A stretch of 33,778 bases of DNA from positions 1 through 33,778 of the forward strand of contig JALEMG010000064.1 of NCBI GenBank assembly GCA_022768375.1. The letters are read 5' to 3'. The notes under the pieces were generated by a model. The model did no database searches and was not told where the DNA came from. It was given only the letters and a program-made list of their open reading frames with translations. This document shows, piece by piece, positions 6,976-15,716 of the stretch. Numbering within the stretch: the stretch's first letter is position 1; every line of letters begins with the position of its first letter. The translations under genes and the position numbers were made by a program. The stretch is from Lentisphaeria bacterium. GTDB lineage: Bacteria > Verrucomicrobiota > Lentisphaeria > Victivallales > Victivallaceae.

Positions 6976-7211
6976 AAGGCTCTGTTCTTAAACATTACCT
7001 GATTCTTCAATCCGTGCGGTCAACCGCCTCCCGCTCAACCGTCCCGGAAAAAAATTTCCGGGACATCGCTCCCGGCGGGAGGTGTCGGCCTGCGCCGACT
7101 TCAACGCTTCGCTGAGATTTCGCCGCCTCAAGCGGCGACCAGCGTTCCGCCGCTGGACCACGTCCGGGCAGCGCCCGGGGGCGGATTTCTTTTTTATTTT
7201 TACAGAGCCTT
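6976..7211. repeat. 10-bp inverted arms enclosing repeat copy 2
   Basis: AAGGCTCTGT (6976-6985) and ACAGAGCCTT (7202-7211) are perfect inverted repeats that enclose copy 2 of the structured repeat. They begin two bases after the stop codon of the 6204 gene. They could be terminal repeats of a MITE-like insertion or the closing stem of a large RNA fold. Copy 1 does not have them, so they may belong only to this insertion. Nothing in the enclosed 236 bases looks like a gene. Confidence 0.5.
7015..7195 (-). repeat. Structured intergenic repeat, copy 2 (inverted)
   Basis: Reverse-complement copy of the element at 2876-3040. Stems present: CCTCCCGC (7027-7034) with GCGGGAGG (7075-7082); a central hairpin TCCCGGAAA/TTTCCGGGA (7042-7063); GTCGGC/GCCGAC (7084-7099); CGCCGC/GCGGCG (7121-7137). 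The distal part is about 15 bases longer than in copy 1 and contains another CCAGCG/CGCTGG-type stem. The central hairpin has a different sequence from copy 1 but is again fully paired. It lies between the convergent SLR gene and arnC, whereas copy 1 lies upstream of two divergent genes, so the element is not tied to gene ends. Confidence 0.85.
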
Positions 7212-7244
7212 AAAAAAAACCGAAAGAATCGTCTACGCCTTCGG
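7212..7244 (-). terminator. Terminator at the end of arnC
   Basis: On the minus strand CCGAA (7244-7240, inside the last codons of arnC) can pair with TTCGG (7224-7220), followed at once by eight T residues (7219-7212). The stem is short and the loop is 15 bases, but the U-tract is strong. It would end the long prs-to-arnC transcript. Confidence 0.45.
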
Positions 7245-8198
7245 CTCGTCGCGGCCGAGGACGGATTCGATGAAGTAGCGCGGACGGGCGCGGACATCGG
7301 TGTAGACGCGGCCTATGTATTCGCCGATGACGCCGAGGCCGATCATCTGGATGCCCATGAAAATGAACAGCACCGCAAACAGCAGAAAACTGCCGAAATT
7401 GCCCCATGCATCCCCGTCGGAAAATGCGAACCGCCGAATGACGATGTAGAGGCTCAGCAGGAAGCCGCAGAATGCGGCCAGCAACCCGAACCACGTGGTC
7501 ATCCGCAGCGGCGCGGTGGTCATGCAGGTGAGCAGATTGAACTGCAGATTGATGAGTTTGATCAGGGAATACTTGGATTCTCCGACGGTGCGCTCCGAAT
7601 GTTTCACGGGTATCTCGCAGGTCCGGCGGGCAAAACTGTTGCCCAGCACGGGGATGAAGGTACTGCGTTCGTTGCACTGGAGCATGGCATCCACCACGAA
7701 TCTCCGGTAGGCGCGGAGCATGCACCCGTAATCGCTCATATGGACGCCGGTGGCTTTCCGGGCGAAAAAATTCACGATCTTGGACGCGGTGCGGCGAAAC
7801 AGCGTATCCTGCCGGTTCTGCCGGACCGTTCCGACCACGTCGTACCCGGCTTCGGCGGTTTCGACCAGTCGGGGAATCTCCTCCGGCGGGTTCTGCAGAT
7901 CGGCGTCGAGCGTGACGATCAGATCGCCGCGCACCAGCGAAAATCCGGCGGTGATCGCCGCATGCTGGCCGTAGTTGCGGTTGAGCATACAGCCGACGAC
8001 CTCCCCTTCGGCTTCGGCGGCCCGGGCGATGATCTCCCGCGAACCGTCGGCGGAACCGTCGTCGATCAGAATGAGTTCAAACTTTTTCCCGGCGGGGCGC
8101 ATTGCCGCCAGCACCCGGGAGATCAACTCCTCCAGACATCCCGCTTCGTTGTAGACCGGGATGACGATGGAAACGAATTCGACTTGATCACTTTGCAT
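7233..8198 (-). CDS. arnC: Undecaprenyl-phosphate 4-formamido-4-deoxy-L-arabinose transferase
   Basis: Family 2 glycosyltransferase of 321 residues that resembles E. coli ArnC along its whole length: SIVIPVYNE near the start, IDDGS (45-49), [10 protein letters not shown] (73-82), the DAD metal/sugar-nucleotide motif in [16 protein letters not shown] (97-112), [28 protein letters not shown] and [10 protein letters not shown]. Two C-terminal membrane segments (about 233-255 and 268-293) anchor it. ArnC moves formyl-aminoarabinose from UDP to undecaprenyl phosphate on the cytoplasmic face of the inner membrane. GGAGGA lies nine bases before the ATG, and the gene overlaps the end of the ArnT-like gene by 11 bases, indicating coupling. 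ArnA and ArnD, needed to make and deformylate the donor, are not in the window. Confidence 0.92.
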   Translation of the reverse strand: MQSDQVEFVSIVIPVYNEAGCLEELISRVLAAMRPAGKKFELILIDDGSADGSREIIARAAEAEGEVVGCMLNRNYGQHAAITAGFSLVRGDLIVTLDADLQNPPEEIPRLVETAEAGYDVVGTVRQNRQDTLFRRTASKIVNFFARKATGVHMSDYGCMLRAYRRFVVDAMLQCNERSTFIPVLGNSFARRTCEIPVKHSERTVGESKYSLIKLINLQFNLLTCMTTAPLRMTTWFGLLAAFCGFLLSLYIVIRRFAFSDGDAWGNFGSFLLFAVLFIFMGIQMIGLGVIGEYIGRVYTDVRARPRYFIESVLGRDEPKA

Positions 8199-9951
8199 GC
8201 TGCTGTCCTCCGTATTTCAGCAAATCGAGATAATACAATTCATAGCGTTTCTCCTCCTTTTCCGCCTTGCCGACCAGACGCAGCGGCACGCCCTCCCGGA
8301 TCTCCGGCTTCTCCCGCCAGCCCCATCGGGTGCCGAGAGCCGCCCGCATGAATCCGTCCGCGTCCCGGCGGCGGAGGACGACCACCGCCTGCCCGCCTTT
8401 GATGCCGGAATTGAGATAACGGCGAAACTGTTCCGGTCCCGCGGCCGCCGTCACTTCGCCGGGCGGGTCCAGATAGTAAAGTTCCCATGCGTGGGGAGGT
8501 TCTCCGGCGAGAATGATGTTCTCCGGCGGAAACGTCCGGGCGATCGCGCCGCACTTCCTCCAGAACGGCCGGCCGCTGCGGAATTTCGTCAGCGACGGCA
8601 CCGTGACGCTCCACAGCGCGACGCTCAGCACCGTGCCCGCCAGAATGTATCCGCTCCACGCGCCCCGCATGCCGCTGCCCCGTTCCACCGCGCAGGCGGG
8701 ACCGGTATCGAAGATCAGCAGAACGACCGCCAGCAGTCCCAGCAGCGGCACCCCGGCCATGATGGAGAGCGGCGGCGAGACTTTCAGCAGCATATCCCAT
8801 ACGGGATAGGTGACGGCGACGGCGGCGGCCAGCGAACCCAGCAGGGAGAACAGCAGTTCCATGCCCTGACCGATGCGGAAATTCCACCGCTCGACCCCGC
8901 ATCCGCCGGCCACGCCGCCGGCGGTGAGCACGATGAAGATCGGCAGCATCGGCAACTGGTACTGCCAGCGCCGTCCGGGGAAAATGCCGGTCAGCACCAT
9001 CAGCAGTCCCGCCGTCCACAGCAGACGCCGCACGCCCGGGGACAATTCCCGGCGGCGGACGATCATTCCGGCCAGCGCCCCCGCGGTGAGCGGGACCCAC
9101 GGCAGGAGCAGCCGGGGAAGATTCTCCAGCGCGCCGTACCACGAGAGACTGCCCGTTCCCGGCCACAGCACCAGCAGCCGGGAAGCGTGCCAGACTTCAT
9201 ATTCCATCTCCAGCATGAGGCGCGGGACCCCGCCGATGCCGGACGCGAACGAATACATCAGCAGTCCGAAGCCCGCCAGTGCCGCCAGCACCGCCGTCAG
9301 CACCGCGCCGCCCCAGTACCATTTCCCGGCCCGAACGAAACCGCCCTGCCGGAGCAGCGGCACCAGCGCCAGCAGAGGCGGCAGAAAAAACCACCCCCAC
9401 CACAGCGTCCCGGTCAGCGCCAGCACCCCCAGCGCAACGGCGGACGCGAAACGCTTCTCCTCCCGGACCAGCAGGACCGCGCACCAGACCGTCACCGCCG
9501 CCAGCATCATGTGCCACGAGGCGTGCCGCCCCCAGTAAAGAAATCCGTAGGACCCGATCATCAGCCACCCGGCGGCAAACGCGGTCCTCCGGTCGAAAAA
9601 CACCGCCGCCAGTTTCATCGTCCCGCCCAGCGTCAGCAATGCGGCGAGGACCGACGGCAGACGCAGGGTCCATTCCGTGTTGCCGAGGAATCCGGCCAAC
9701 AGCGCGGTGATCCGGCCGTGGAACAGATCTCCCGGCGCGTCCGGGACCCATATCCCGCCGCCGGGAAACACGTTCCGGCCCTGCAGGATCTCCCGCACAC
9801 ACTCCGCCAGGTCCCCCTCGGAACTCACCAGCGCGTTGCGCCCCAGCAGCAGCAGCAGCGCCGCCAGCGCCGCCGCGCCGATCACCCACCCGGGGCGGGA
9901 CGACGGCCCGGGCTCGGGCGAGAAATCCATGGATTCCGTGCTTCTGTTCAT
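8188..9951 (-). CDS. ArnT-like lipid A glycosyltransferase (PMT family)
   Basis: A 587-residue polytopic membrane protein with about a dozen hydrophobic segments and a soluble C-terminal domain (about 440-587). Position between arnB and arnC and the layout (long periplasmic loop after the first membrane segment, [13 protein letters not shown] like the acidic start of the ArnT catalytic loop) indicate the ArnT/GT83-type enzyme that transfers aminoarabinose from undecaprenyl phosphate to lipid A at the periplasmic face. Sequence match is much weaker than for ArnB and ArnC: the usual DExRY and KPP-type motifs are not evident (the region reads SEGDL and LFHGR). A different acceptor or sugar is possible. 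GGAG sits four bases before the ATG, and the gene begins 16 bases after arnB. Confidence 0.7.
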   Translation of the reverse strand: MNRSTESMDFSPEPGPSSRPGWVIGAAALAALLLLLGRNALVSSEGDLAECVREILQGRNVFPGGGIWVPDAPGDLFHGRITALLAGFLGNTEWTLRLPSVLAALLTLGGTMKLAAVFFDRRTAFAAGWLMIGSYGFLYWGRHASWHMMLAAVTVWCAVLLVREEKRFASAVALGVLALTGTLWWGWFFLPPLLALVPLLRQGGFVRAGKWYWGGAVLTAVLAALAGFGLLMYSFASGIGGVPRLMLEMEYEVWHASRLLVLWPGTGSLSWYGALENLPRLLLPWVPLTAGALAGMIVRRRELSPGVRRLLWTAGLLMVLTGIFPGRRWQYQLPMLPIFIVLTAGGVAGGCGVERWNFRIGQGMELLFSLLGSLAAAVAVTYPVWDMLLKVSPPLSIMAGVPLLGLLAVVLLIFDTGPACAVERGSGMRGAWSGYILAGTVLSVALWSVTVPSLTKFRSGRPFWRKCGAIARTFPPENIILAGEPPHAWELYYLDPPGEVTAAAGPEQFRRYLNSGIKGGQAVVVLRRRDADGFMRAALGTRWGWREKPEIREGVPLRLVGKAEKEEKRYELYYLDLLKYGGQQHAK

Positions 9952-9967
9952 TTTCTCCGAACCCGGT

Positions 9968-11119
9968 TCACGCCCGGGCCAGTGTATCCTTGATCGCCGC
10001 GACCACGTCCCGGACGTCTCCGTCGTTCATCCCCGGGAAAAGCGGCAGGGAACAGATCCGGTCGCTGTTGTACTCCGTATCCGGCAGCATGCCCGGCGCG
10101 AAGCGGAAGTGTTCCCGGTAATACTTCTGCAGATGGGCGCAGCGGAAGTGCAGTCCGGTGCCGATATTCCGCTTTTTCAACTCGGCCATGAAGGTGTTGC
10201 GGTCTATTTTCGGCGTATCCACCCGGACCACGTAGAGGTGGTGCGCATGGACGGAATCGTACCCCGCCGGTTTCGCCAGCGGCCGAATCTCCGGGATATC
10301 CCGGAAAAATTCATCGTACAGCGCGGCGAGGCGCGCCCGGGCGCCGTTGATCGCGTCGATCCGGCGCAACTGGCTCAATCCCAGCGCGGCCTGCATGTCG
10401 GTCAGATTGTACTTGAATCCCGGCTCCAGCACCTCCGCCTGCGGAGAGCGGCCCCGGTTCTCCCGGTCAAAGGCGTCCATGCCGATGCCGTGGAACTTCC
10501 ACCGCCGCATCCGGGCGGCCAGTTCCTCGTCGTCGGTGACGAACATGCCGCCCTCGCCGCAGGTGATGTTCTTGATCGCGTGAAAACTGTACAGCGCCAT
10601 GCCGGTACCGCCGATGTGCCGCCCCTTGTAGAATGTGCCCATCGCGTGGGCCGCGTCCTCCAGCACCGGAATGCCGCCCGCCGCCGCCCGGATGCCGTCC
10701 AGATCCAGCGCTGCCCCGGCGAAGTGCACCGGCACGATCAGTTTCGTCCGCTCCGTGACCGCCGCTTTGACCGCCTCCGGCTTCACCAGCAGCGTCTCTT
10801 TATCCACATCGACGAAAACCGGTTTCGCCCCGGCCAGACAGATCATGTTGGCGATGGAGACCCACGTCATGGACGGCGTGATCACCTCGTCGCCGGGCCG
10901 GATATCCATCACGCGCATCAGCAGATGCATTCCGGCGGTCGCGCTGGTCAGCGCCACTGCATATTTGTTGCCGGTGTACTCGCAGACCGCCGCCTCGAAC
11001 TCCGCATTCACCGGGCCGTTGGTGATCCAGCCCGACCGCAGCACCGCGGTGACGGCGGCGATGTCGTCCCCGTTCACCGCCGGAACGGTGAAAGGCAAAA
11101 ATTTTTCACGCATCTTCAT
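9968..11119 (-). CDS. arnB: UDP-4-amino-4-deoxy-L-arabinose aminotransferase
   Basis: PLP-dependent DegT/DnrJ/EryC1/StrS-type aminotransferase, 383 residues, with extended agreement to E. coli ArnB: LPF..PA at the N-terminus, SGWIT.GP (29-35), SSATAGMH-like block (59-65), GDEVITPSMTWVS, VLEDAAHAMGT, GRHIG, and SFHAIKNITCGEGG, where K183 is the Schiff-base lysine; later YNLTDMQAA, GTGLHFR and NSDRICSLPLFP. It converts UDP-4-keto-pentose to UDP-4-amino-4-deoxy-L-arabinose with glutamate as donor. The start at 11119 overlaps the mazG stop as ATGA, with AGGGAGA upstream, so the two genes are translationally coupled. Of the cytosolic steps only this one is encoded here. Confidence 0.92.
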   Translation of the reverse strand: MKMREKFLPFTVPAVNGDDIAAVTAVLRSGWITNGPVNAEFEAAVCEYTGNKYAVALTSATAGMHLLMRVMDIRPGDEVITPSMTWVSIANMICLAGAKPVFVDVDKETLLVKPEAVKAAVTERTKLIVPVHFAGAALDLDGIRAAAGGIPVLEDAAHAMGTFYKGRHIGGTGMALYSFHAIKNITCGEGGMFVTDDEELAARMRRWKFHGIGMDAFDRENRGRSPQAEVLEPGFKYNLTDMQAALGLSQLRRIDAINGARARLAALYDEFFRDIPEIRPLAKPAGYDSVHAHHLYVVRVDTPKIDRNTFMAELKKRNIGTGLHFRCAHLQKYYREHFRFAPGMLPDTEYNSDRICSLPLFPGMNDGDVRDVVAAIKDTLARA

Positions 11120-11934
11120 TCTTCTCCCTGCTTGCCGTCGGCATCGTCCGACGGCATCCGTTTCACTTCGCGCCACAGCGCGTCCAACTCCGCCGGCGTC
11201 AGGTCCGCGGGGGTTTTCCCGGCGGACGCGGCCAGTTGTTCCAGTTTCCGGAACCGGAGTTCAAACTTCCGGTTGCTCCGCCGCATGGTCTCCACCGCGC
11301 TCCGCCGCCGGCGGAACCGGATCAGATTCACCACGGAAAAAAGCAAGTCGCCGATCTCCTCGTCCGCGTGCTCCTCGTCGCCGGAGGCCAGCGCCTCCCG
11401 GACCTCGGCCAGTTCCTCCGCGATCTTGTCCGTCACTTCCCCGGTCCGGCTCCAGTCGAAGCGCGCTTCCGCGGCTTTCCGCTGCAGTTTCTCCGCCCGG
11501 TCCAGCGGGCAGAGGGTCAGTTTCACCTCGTCCATCAGGGAGGCGGGACGGTCGGCGTGCCCCTTTTCCTCCGCTTTGATCTTCCGCCACAGCCCCGCGA
11601 CCTCGTCGGCGCTGTCCGCATGGGCCGTGCCGAAAACATGCGCGTGGCGGCGCACCATCTTGTCGTTGATCTCCCGCCAGACGTCGGTCAGGGTGAACTC
11701 TCCCTTTTCCTCCGCGACGACCACCTGAAACAGCAGATTCATCAGCACGTCGCCCAGTTCCTCGCGGATATTCGGCACGTCCTCACGCATGATGGCGTCG
11801 ATGAGTTCGGCACATTCGCCGTCCAGATGGCGCACCAGACTTTGCCGGGTCTGCTTCCGGTCCCACGGACAGCCGTCCGGCGCCCGCAGCCTCCGCAGGA
11901 TCGCCAGCAATCCCTCCGCGCTCGGCGGATACAT
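11116..11934 (-). CDS. mazG: Nucleoside triphosphate pyrophosphohydrolase MazG
   Basis: Two tandem MazG domains in a 272-residue protein, the arrangement of E. coli MazG. The N-terminal block LLAILRRLRAPDGCPWD is the family signature. Domain 1 carries the metal-binding helices with ECAELIDAI and EELGDVLMNL; domain 2 has EELAEVREAL and EEIGDLLFSVVNL. It hydrolyses NTPs to NMP and pyrophosphate, clearing aberrant nucleotides. I chose ATG 11934, which fits the family N-terminus and begins next to the bamA stop; ATG 11955 inside bamA would add seven residues, and neither has a clear ribosome site, consistent with coupling to bamA. It overlaps arnB by four bases. Confidence 0.88.
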   Translation of the reverse strand: MYPPSAEGLLAILRRLRAPDGCPWDRKQTRQSLVRHLDGECAELIDAIMREDVPNIREELGDVLMNLLFQVVVAEEKGEFTLTDVWREINDKMVRRHAHVFGTAHADSADEVAGLWRKIKAEEKGHADRPASLMDEVKLTLCPLDRAEKLQRKAAEARFDWSRTGEVTDKIAEELAEVREALASGDEEHADEEIGDLLFSVVNLIRFRRRRSAVETMRRSNRKFELRFRKLEQLAASAGKTPADLTPAELDALWREVKRMPSDDADGKQGEE

Positions 11935-11935
11935 C

Positions 11936-14248
11936 TCAGAAGGTGAAACCGACATTGAAATGGATCCGGAATTTGTGAGGAAGATGACGCTGGGAACACA
12001 CCACCGGAAATGCGAAATCCAATTTCAGCGGCGCCTGGATCATCGGCAGTTTCAGCCGCAGACCGTACCCGACGCCGACGTTGAGTCCGCCCAGGTCCAT
12101 CGTGTAGGAGTTGGTCCACGCGTTGCCGGCGTCCACGAACGCCGCGCCGCGCAACGGCCCCCAGATCGGATGGGTGACTTCGGCGGTGAGGATCATCATC
12201 GTCTGACCGCCCACGTTGCGGCGGTTCACCGTGTGACCGATGGAACGGTATTCAAAGCCGCGGACCGAATCGCCGCCGCCCAGGAAGTACCGTTCAAACA
12301 CCGGCACATCGTCCCGGTAGTTGAAGCCCGACACCACGCCGATCTTGGCCCCGACCATCGCCACGATGGCCTTGTCGAAGAAACTGATGTGATAACTGCC
12401 CTTGGCCTCCAGCCGGTAGAAATCATTGCCGCTGCCCAGCACCCGCGGCGAAATCGCGCCGAAAAGGTTCACGAGATACCCTTCCGTGGGATCGACCAGA
12501 CTGTCCCGGGTATCCCGGTTGAGCATCAGCGAGAACTGGCTCACCAGCGAGGTCCCGTCCCAATCCTTATCCTTGAAGTACGCTTTCAGATGGTGGGAGA
12601 TGCGGTGGACCCGCACCGCTTCGAACTTGTACCCCACAGTCACCGAGGTGAAGTCGTCGAAAATCTTGCGCTGCAGCGACGTCCGCACACCCACCCGGGT
12701 CTCGTCCCAGTCGTTGTACTCCGAGGTGTTCATGAAACCGGACAACTCGTACCGCAGCGGCAGATCGAACAGCCACGGCTCGATGAAGTCGATGTTGAAT
12801 CCCGCGTTGTCGATGCCGTAGATCCCCTGCAGCCGCAGCCGCTGCCCGCCGCCGTAGAACCAGTTTTTGGGGTTGGTGATGTCGAAGTTGTTGGTGGACA
12901 ATTCCGCCATACCGAAAACACTGCTCACGTCCGAAGCGCCCACGCCGACCCGGAAGTTGTAGCGGTCCGGCTTCTCCTCCACGGTGATGCGGACGTCTTT
13001 TTCATCCAGCGCGTCGGCGTTGACCGCCTCGGCCTCCACCTTGGTGAAGTACCCCATGCCCAGGAGCCGCTGTTTGCTGATGTCGATCCGGTTCTTGGCC
13101 ACCGGGTCGCCCGGCTGGATCGCCAGTTCCCGGCGCAGCACCTTGTCCTTCGTCCCGGTGTTGCCGACGATGATCACGTCCCGGACGTGGTATTTGCGGC
13201 CCTCCACGATGTTGAAGTCCACCGACACCTTGTGATTGGGATAGTCGGTGGACAGGACCGGCCGCACGATCAGGTCCGCGTACCCCCGGGCGTCGTACAC
13301 CGCCCCGATCCGGCGGACGGATTGGGTCTCGTCGGCCAGCGAATACGTCTTGTCCGCCGCCAGCCGGATCAGCGGCATCAACTCCTCCGCCGGGATCGCG
13401 GTGGCGCCGGAAACGGTGACCTTGTCCACGGTGTACGGCGCGCCCTCCTCCACTTTGACGGTGAGGTCGACGTACTCCGGGTCCTTCTCCAGCGGGGTGA
13501 TCGTGATGTCGAGGATCTTGAAGTCCAAATACCCTTTGTTGTGGTACAACTCCCGCAGCCGGGCCCGGTCGGTCTCCAGTTCGCCGCGGTCCAGCAGTCC
13601 CTGATTGAGATAATCGTTGATGAACGGCACCCAGTTCCAGTAACTGAAGCGGTTGTACATCGCGTCGCGCAGTTCGCCGGGCTTGAATACGGTGACGCCT
13701 TCAAAGTTCACATCGTGAACCTTGAGGCGCAGGTTTTCCGTGATCCGCACGGTCACGATCACGCCGCCCTTGCCGTCCGGCACGACGGCGGGCGGGTCGA
13801 TGCGCACGTCGGTGTAACCTTTTTCGATGTAAAATTTACGCAGTTCCTCAATGGATTCGCTCAGCGCCCGGCTGTTGAGCCGGTCGCCGTCGGCCAACTT
13901 GAGACACTTCTGCAAATCTTTGGTGGAGAATTTCTTGTTGCCCTCGATCTTGAATATCGAAATCACCGGCGACGGTGTGACCCGGTAGATGACGTCCACC
14001 TTGCCGTCCGGACGATTGGTGAATTCCGCTGTCGCATCGGAGACCCGGCCGCTGCGGTAGAGGTTTTTCAGGTCCTCGTCCATGTGCTCTTTTTTGAACT
14101 CGACGCCCGGCCGCAGCCGGAGGGAGACGCTGAGAATATCGTCCGGCACCGGATTGGAGCCCTTCTGGACGAATTTGACTTCCCCCACCTCGGCGGCGCT
14201 CAGGGTCAACCACACCGCCGTCATTATCAGCCAACACTTCTTCCTCAT
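11936..14248 (-). CDS. bamA: Outer membrane protein assembly factor BamA
   Basis: Omp85-family protein of 770 residues that inserts beta-barrel proteins into the outer membrane. A short signal peptide (MRKKCWLIMTAVWLTLSA) is followed by POTRA domains over about residues 20-415, each with the beta-alpha-alpha-beta-beta pattern and glycine/NK turns (e.g. IEGNKKFSTKDL, VSGATAIPAEEL, IVGNTGTKDKVL). The C-terminal barrel (about 420-770) has alternating aromatic strands, FLGGGDSVRGFEYRSIG, which matches the VRGF motif of the lid loop, and it ends in a final strand closing in phenylalanine (FNVGFTF), the usual outer-membrane signal. Start: ATG 14248 gives the canonical signal peptide; GTG 14257 would add three residues. 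It lies 30 bases after dnaB and abuts mazG. Confidence 0.93.
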   Translation of the reverse strand: MRKKCWLIMTAVWLTLSAAEVGEVKFVQKGSNPVPDDILSVSLRLRPGVEFKKEHMDEDLKNLYRSGRVSDATAEFTNRPDGKVDVIYRVTPSPVISIFKIEGNKKFSTKDLQKCLKLADGDRLNSRALSESIEELRKFYIEKGYTDVRIDPPAVVPDGKGGVIVTVRITENLRLKVHDVNFEGVTVFKPGELRDAMYNRFSYWNWVPFINDYLNQGLLDRGELETDRARLRELYHNKGYLDFKILDITITPLEKDPEYVDLTVKVEEGAPYTVDKVTVSGATAIPAEELMPLIRLAADKTYSLADETQSVRRIGAVYDARGYADLIVRPVLSTDYPNHKVSVDFNIVEGRKYHVRDVIIVGNTGTKDKVLRRELAIQPGDPVAKNRIDISKQRLLGMGYFTKVEAEAVNADALDEKDVRITVEEKPDRYNFRVGVGASDVSSVFGMAELSTNNFDITNPKNWFYGGGQRLRLQGIYGIDNAGFNIDFIEPWLFDLPLRYELSGFMNTSEYNDWDETRVGVRTSLQRKIFDDFTSVTVGYKFEAVRVHRISHHLKAYFKDKDWDGTSLVSQFSLMLNRDTRDSLVDPTEGYLVNLFGAISPRVLGSGNDFYRLEAKGSYHISFFDKAIVAMVGAKIGVVSGFNYRDDVPVFERYFLGGGDSVRGFEYRSIGHTVNRRNVGGQTMMILTAEVTHPIWGPLRGAAFVDAGNAWTNSYTMDLGGLNVGVGYGLRLKLPMIQAPLKLDFAFPVVCSQRHLPHKFRIHFNVGFTF

Positions 14249-14278
14249 ATCTGACACCCCGCTGAAAGGTTGGTACTC

Positions 14279-15694
14279 CTACGGTTTCGGATTGAATTCG
14301 CTGCTCACCGGCGCGGCGGGAACGAATTCCATGCGCGACGGGTAGAACAGCAGTTTCACCGTCCCGATCTTGCCGTTACGGTTTTTTTCCACGATCAATT
14401 CCGCCTCGGTACTGGCGTCGTCCGCGATATTCTTGGCGTCGTCCCGGTTGCGGTGCAGGAACGTCACGATGTCCGCGTCCTGCTCAATGGCGCCGGACTC
14501 CCGCAGATGGGCCAGTTTCGGCCGGGCGTTGGCGCTGGTATTCTTGTCGATCTCCCGGTTCAACTGGGCCAGCACCAGGATCGGAATATCCAGGTCCTTG
14601 GCCAGTTTCTTGATGCCGCCGGAGATTTCGGCCACCTCCTGCTGGCGGCTGTCCAGCCGGGCGTCCGCCCGCATCAACTGGAGATAGTCGATGACGATCA
14701 ACTGAATGTCATGCTCGTTTTTCAGCCGCCGGGCTTTGGCCCGCAGTTCGGAAATGGTCAACCCGCCGGTGGGGTCGATGAAAAGTTTCGCCCCGCCGAT
14801 CCGTCCGGCCGCCGTGGTCAGTTTGGTCAGGTCGTTGTCGTGAAACGTGCCGTTCCAAAAGGCGTTCTCCGGGATCTGCGATTCGGTGCACAGCAGCCGC
14901 CGGGCGATCTGGCTGTCGGTCATTTCCAAACTGAAGAACGCCACCGGATAATGCTTTTCGCCCCGGATGGCGACGTTGGTGATGATGTTCAGCCCCAGAC
15001 TGGTCTTGCCGATGGAGGGGCGGGCGGCCAGCACGAACATCTCGCCCTTTTTCAGCCCCCCGGTGAATTCGTCCAGCGCGGCGAACCCGGTGGGGATGCC
15101 GACTTCGATCTCGCGGTTGCGGATCTTCATCAGCATCTGGAACTCGTCCCGGATCAGCGTCCGCAAATCCTTGATGCTCTCGGTGGCGCCCTCGGTGCGG
15201 ATCTTGAAAATATCGGTTTCGATCGCCTCGACCAGTTTCATCGGGTCCGCGTCGGTGTCGAAGCACTTCATCAGCGCTTCGCCGCAGGCGTCGATCATCC
15301 GGCGAAGCGTCGCCAGATTGCGCAGTATCCCGCACCACGACTCCACGTTGGCGGTGGTGGCGATGGCGGAATACACCTCCGCCAGATAAAGTTCGCCGCC
15401 GACGGCGTCCAGTTTGCCGGCGGACTTCAACTTCTGGGCCGTGGTCAGCAGATCGGGGGTCACCCCCTCTTTCCGCAGTTCCAGCGCCGCCAGAAACACG
15501 GACCTGTTGGCGGCGGAGTAAAAAGCGTCGCCCTTGACGCCGAGAATCTCGATCACGGTGTCAAGGCAACTGTCGGCGTCGCGGAGGATGGCGGCCAGAA
15601 CCGCCTGCTCCACTTTCAGATTATGCGGCTGCGCCCGGTCGGGCAGAATACCCTCCGGGCGTGACGGGGCACGATATGTCCTGTCTTCAGCCAT
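14279..15694 (-). CDS. dnaB: Replicative DNA helicase DnaB
   Basis: Hexameric 5'-3' helicase of the replication fork, 471 residues. The N-terminal domain (HNLKVEQAVLAAIL at about 24-37, then the DAFYS..NRSVF block) is joined to a RecA-like ATPase domain with Walker A ARPSIGKTS (K230, T231), FFSLEM, the Walker B LIVIDYLQLM, and the SLxxLAKDL/VLAQLNRE motif. The start at 15694 is preceded by GGAG and removes an upstream extension that would overlap rplI out of frame. It follows rplI by 22 bases, the widespread rpsF-ssb-rpsR-rplI-dnaB order. No intein or insertion is visible. Confidence 0.95.
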   Translation of the reverse strand: MAEDRTYRAPSRPEGILPDRAQPHNLKVEQAVLAAILRDADSCLDTVIEILGVKGDAFYSAANRSVFLAALELRKEGVTPDLLTTAQKLKSAGKLDAVGGELYLAEVYSAIATTANVESWCGILRNLATLRRMIDACGEALMKCFDTDADPMKLVEAIETDIFKIRTEGATESIKDLRTLIRDEFQMLMKIRNREIEVGIPTGFAALDEFTGGLKKGEMFVLAARPSIGKTSLGLNIITNVAIRGEKHYPVAFFSLEMTDSQIARRLLCTESQIPENAFWNGTFHDNDLTKLTTAAGRIGGAKLFIDPTGGLTISELRAKARRLKNEHDIQLIVIDYLQLMRADARLDSRQQEVAEISGGIKKLAKDLDIPILVLAQLNREIDKNTSANARPKLAHLRESGAIEQDADIVTFLHRNRDDAKNIADDASTEAELIVEKNRNGKIGTVKLLFYPSRMEFVPAAPVSSEFNPKP

Positions 15695-15716
15695 GTCCGT
15701 CTCCGCGTCGGCGCGG

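Noticed and set aside
6976-7211. 10-bp inverted ends as an insertion sequence
   Set aside because: No transposase and only 236 bases; at most a non-autonomous element. Kept as a repeat feature only.
8197-9993. A 598-codon plus-strand open frame opposite the arnT-like gene
   Set aside because: Shadow of the membrane protein gene; the translation is Arg/Gln/His-rich and without motif.
11789-14254. An 821-codon plus-strand open frame opposite bamA
   Set aside because: It is the antisense shadow of bamA in GC-rich sequence; its translation is Arg/His/Pro-rich and has no recognisable domain, while the minus strand is an intact BamA.
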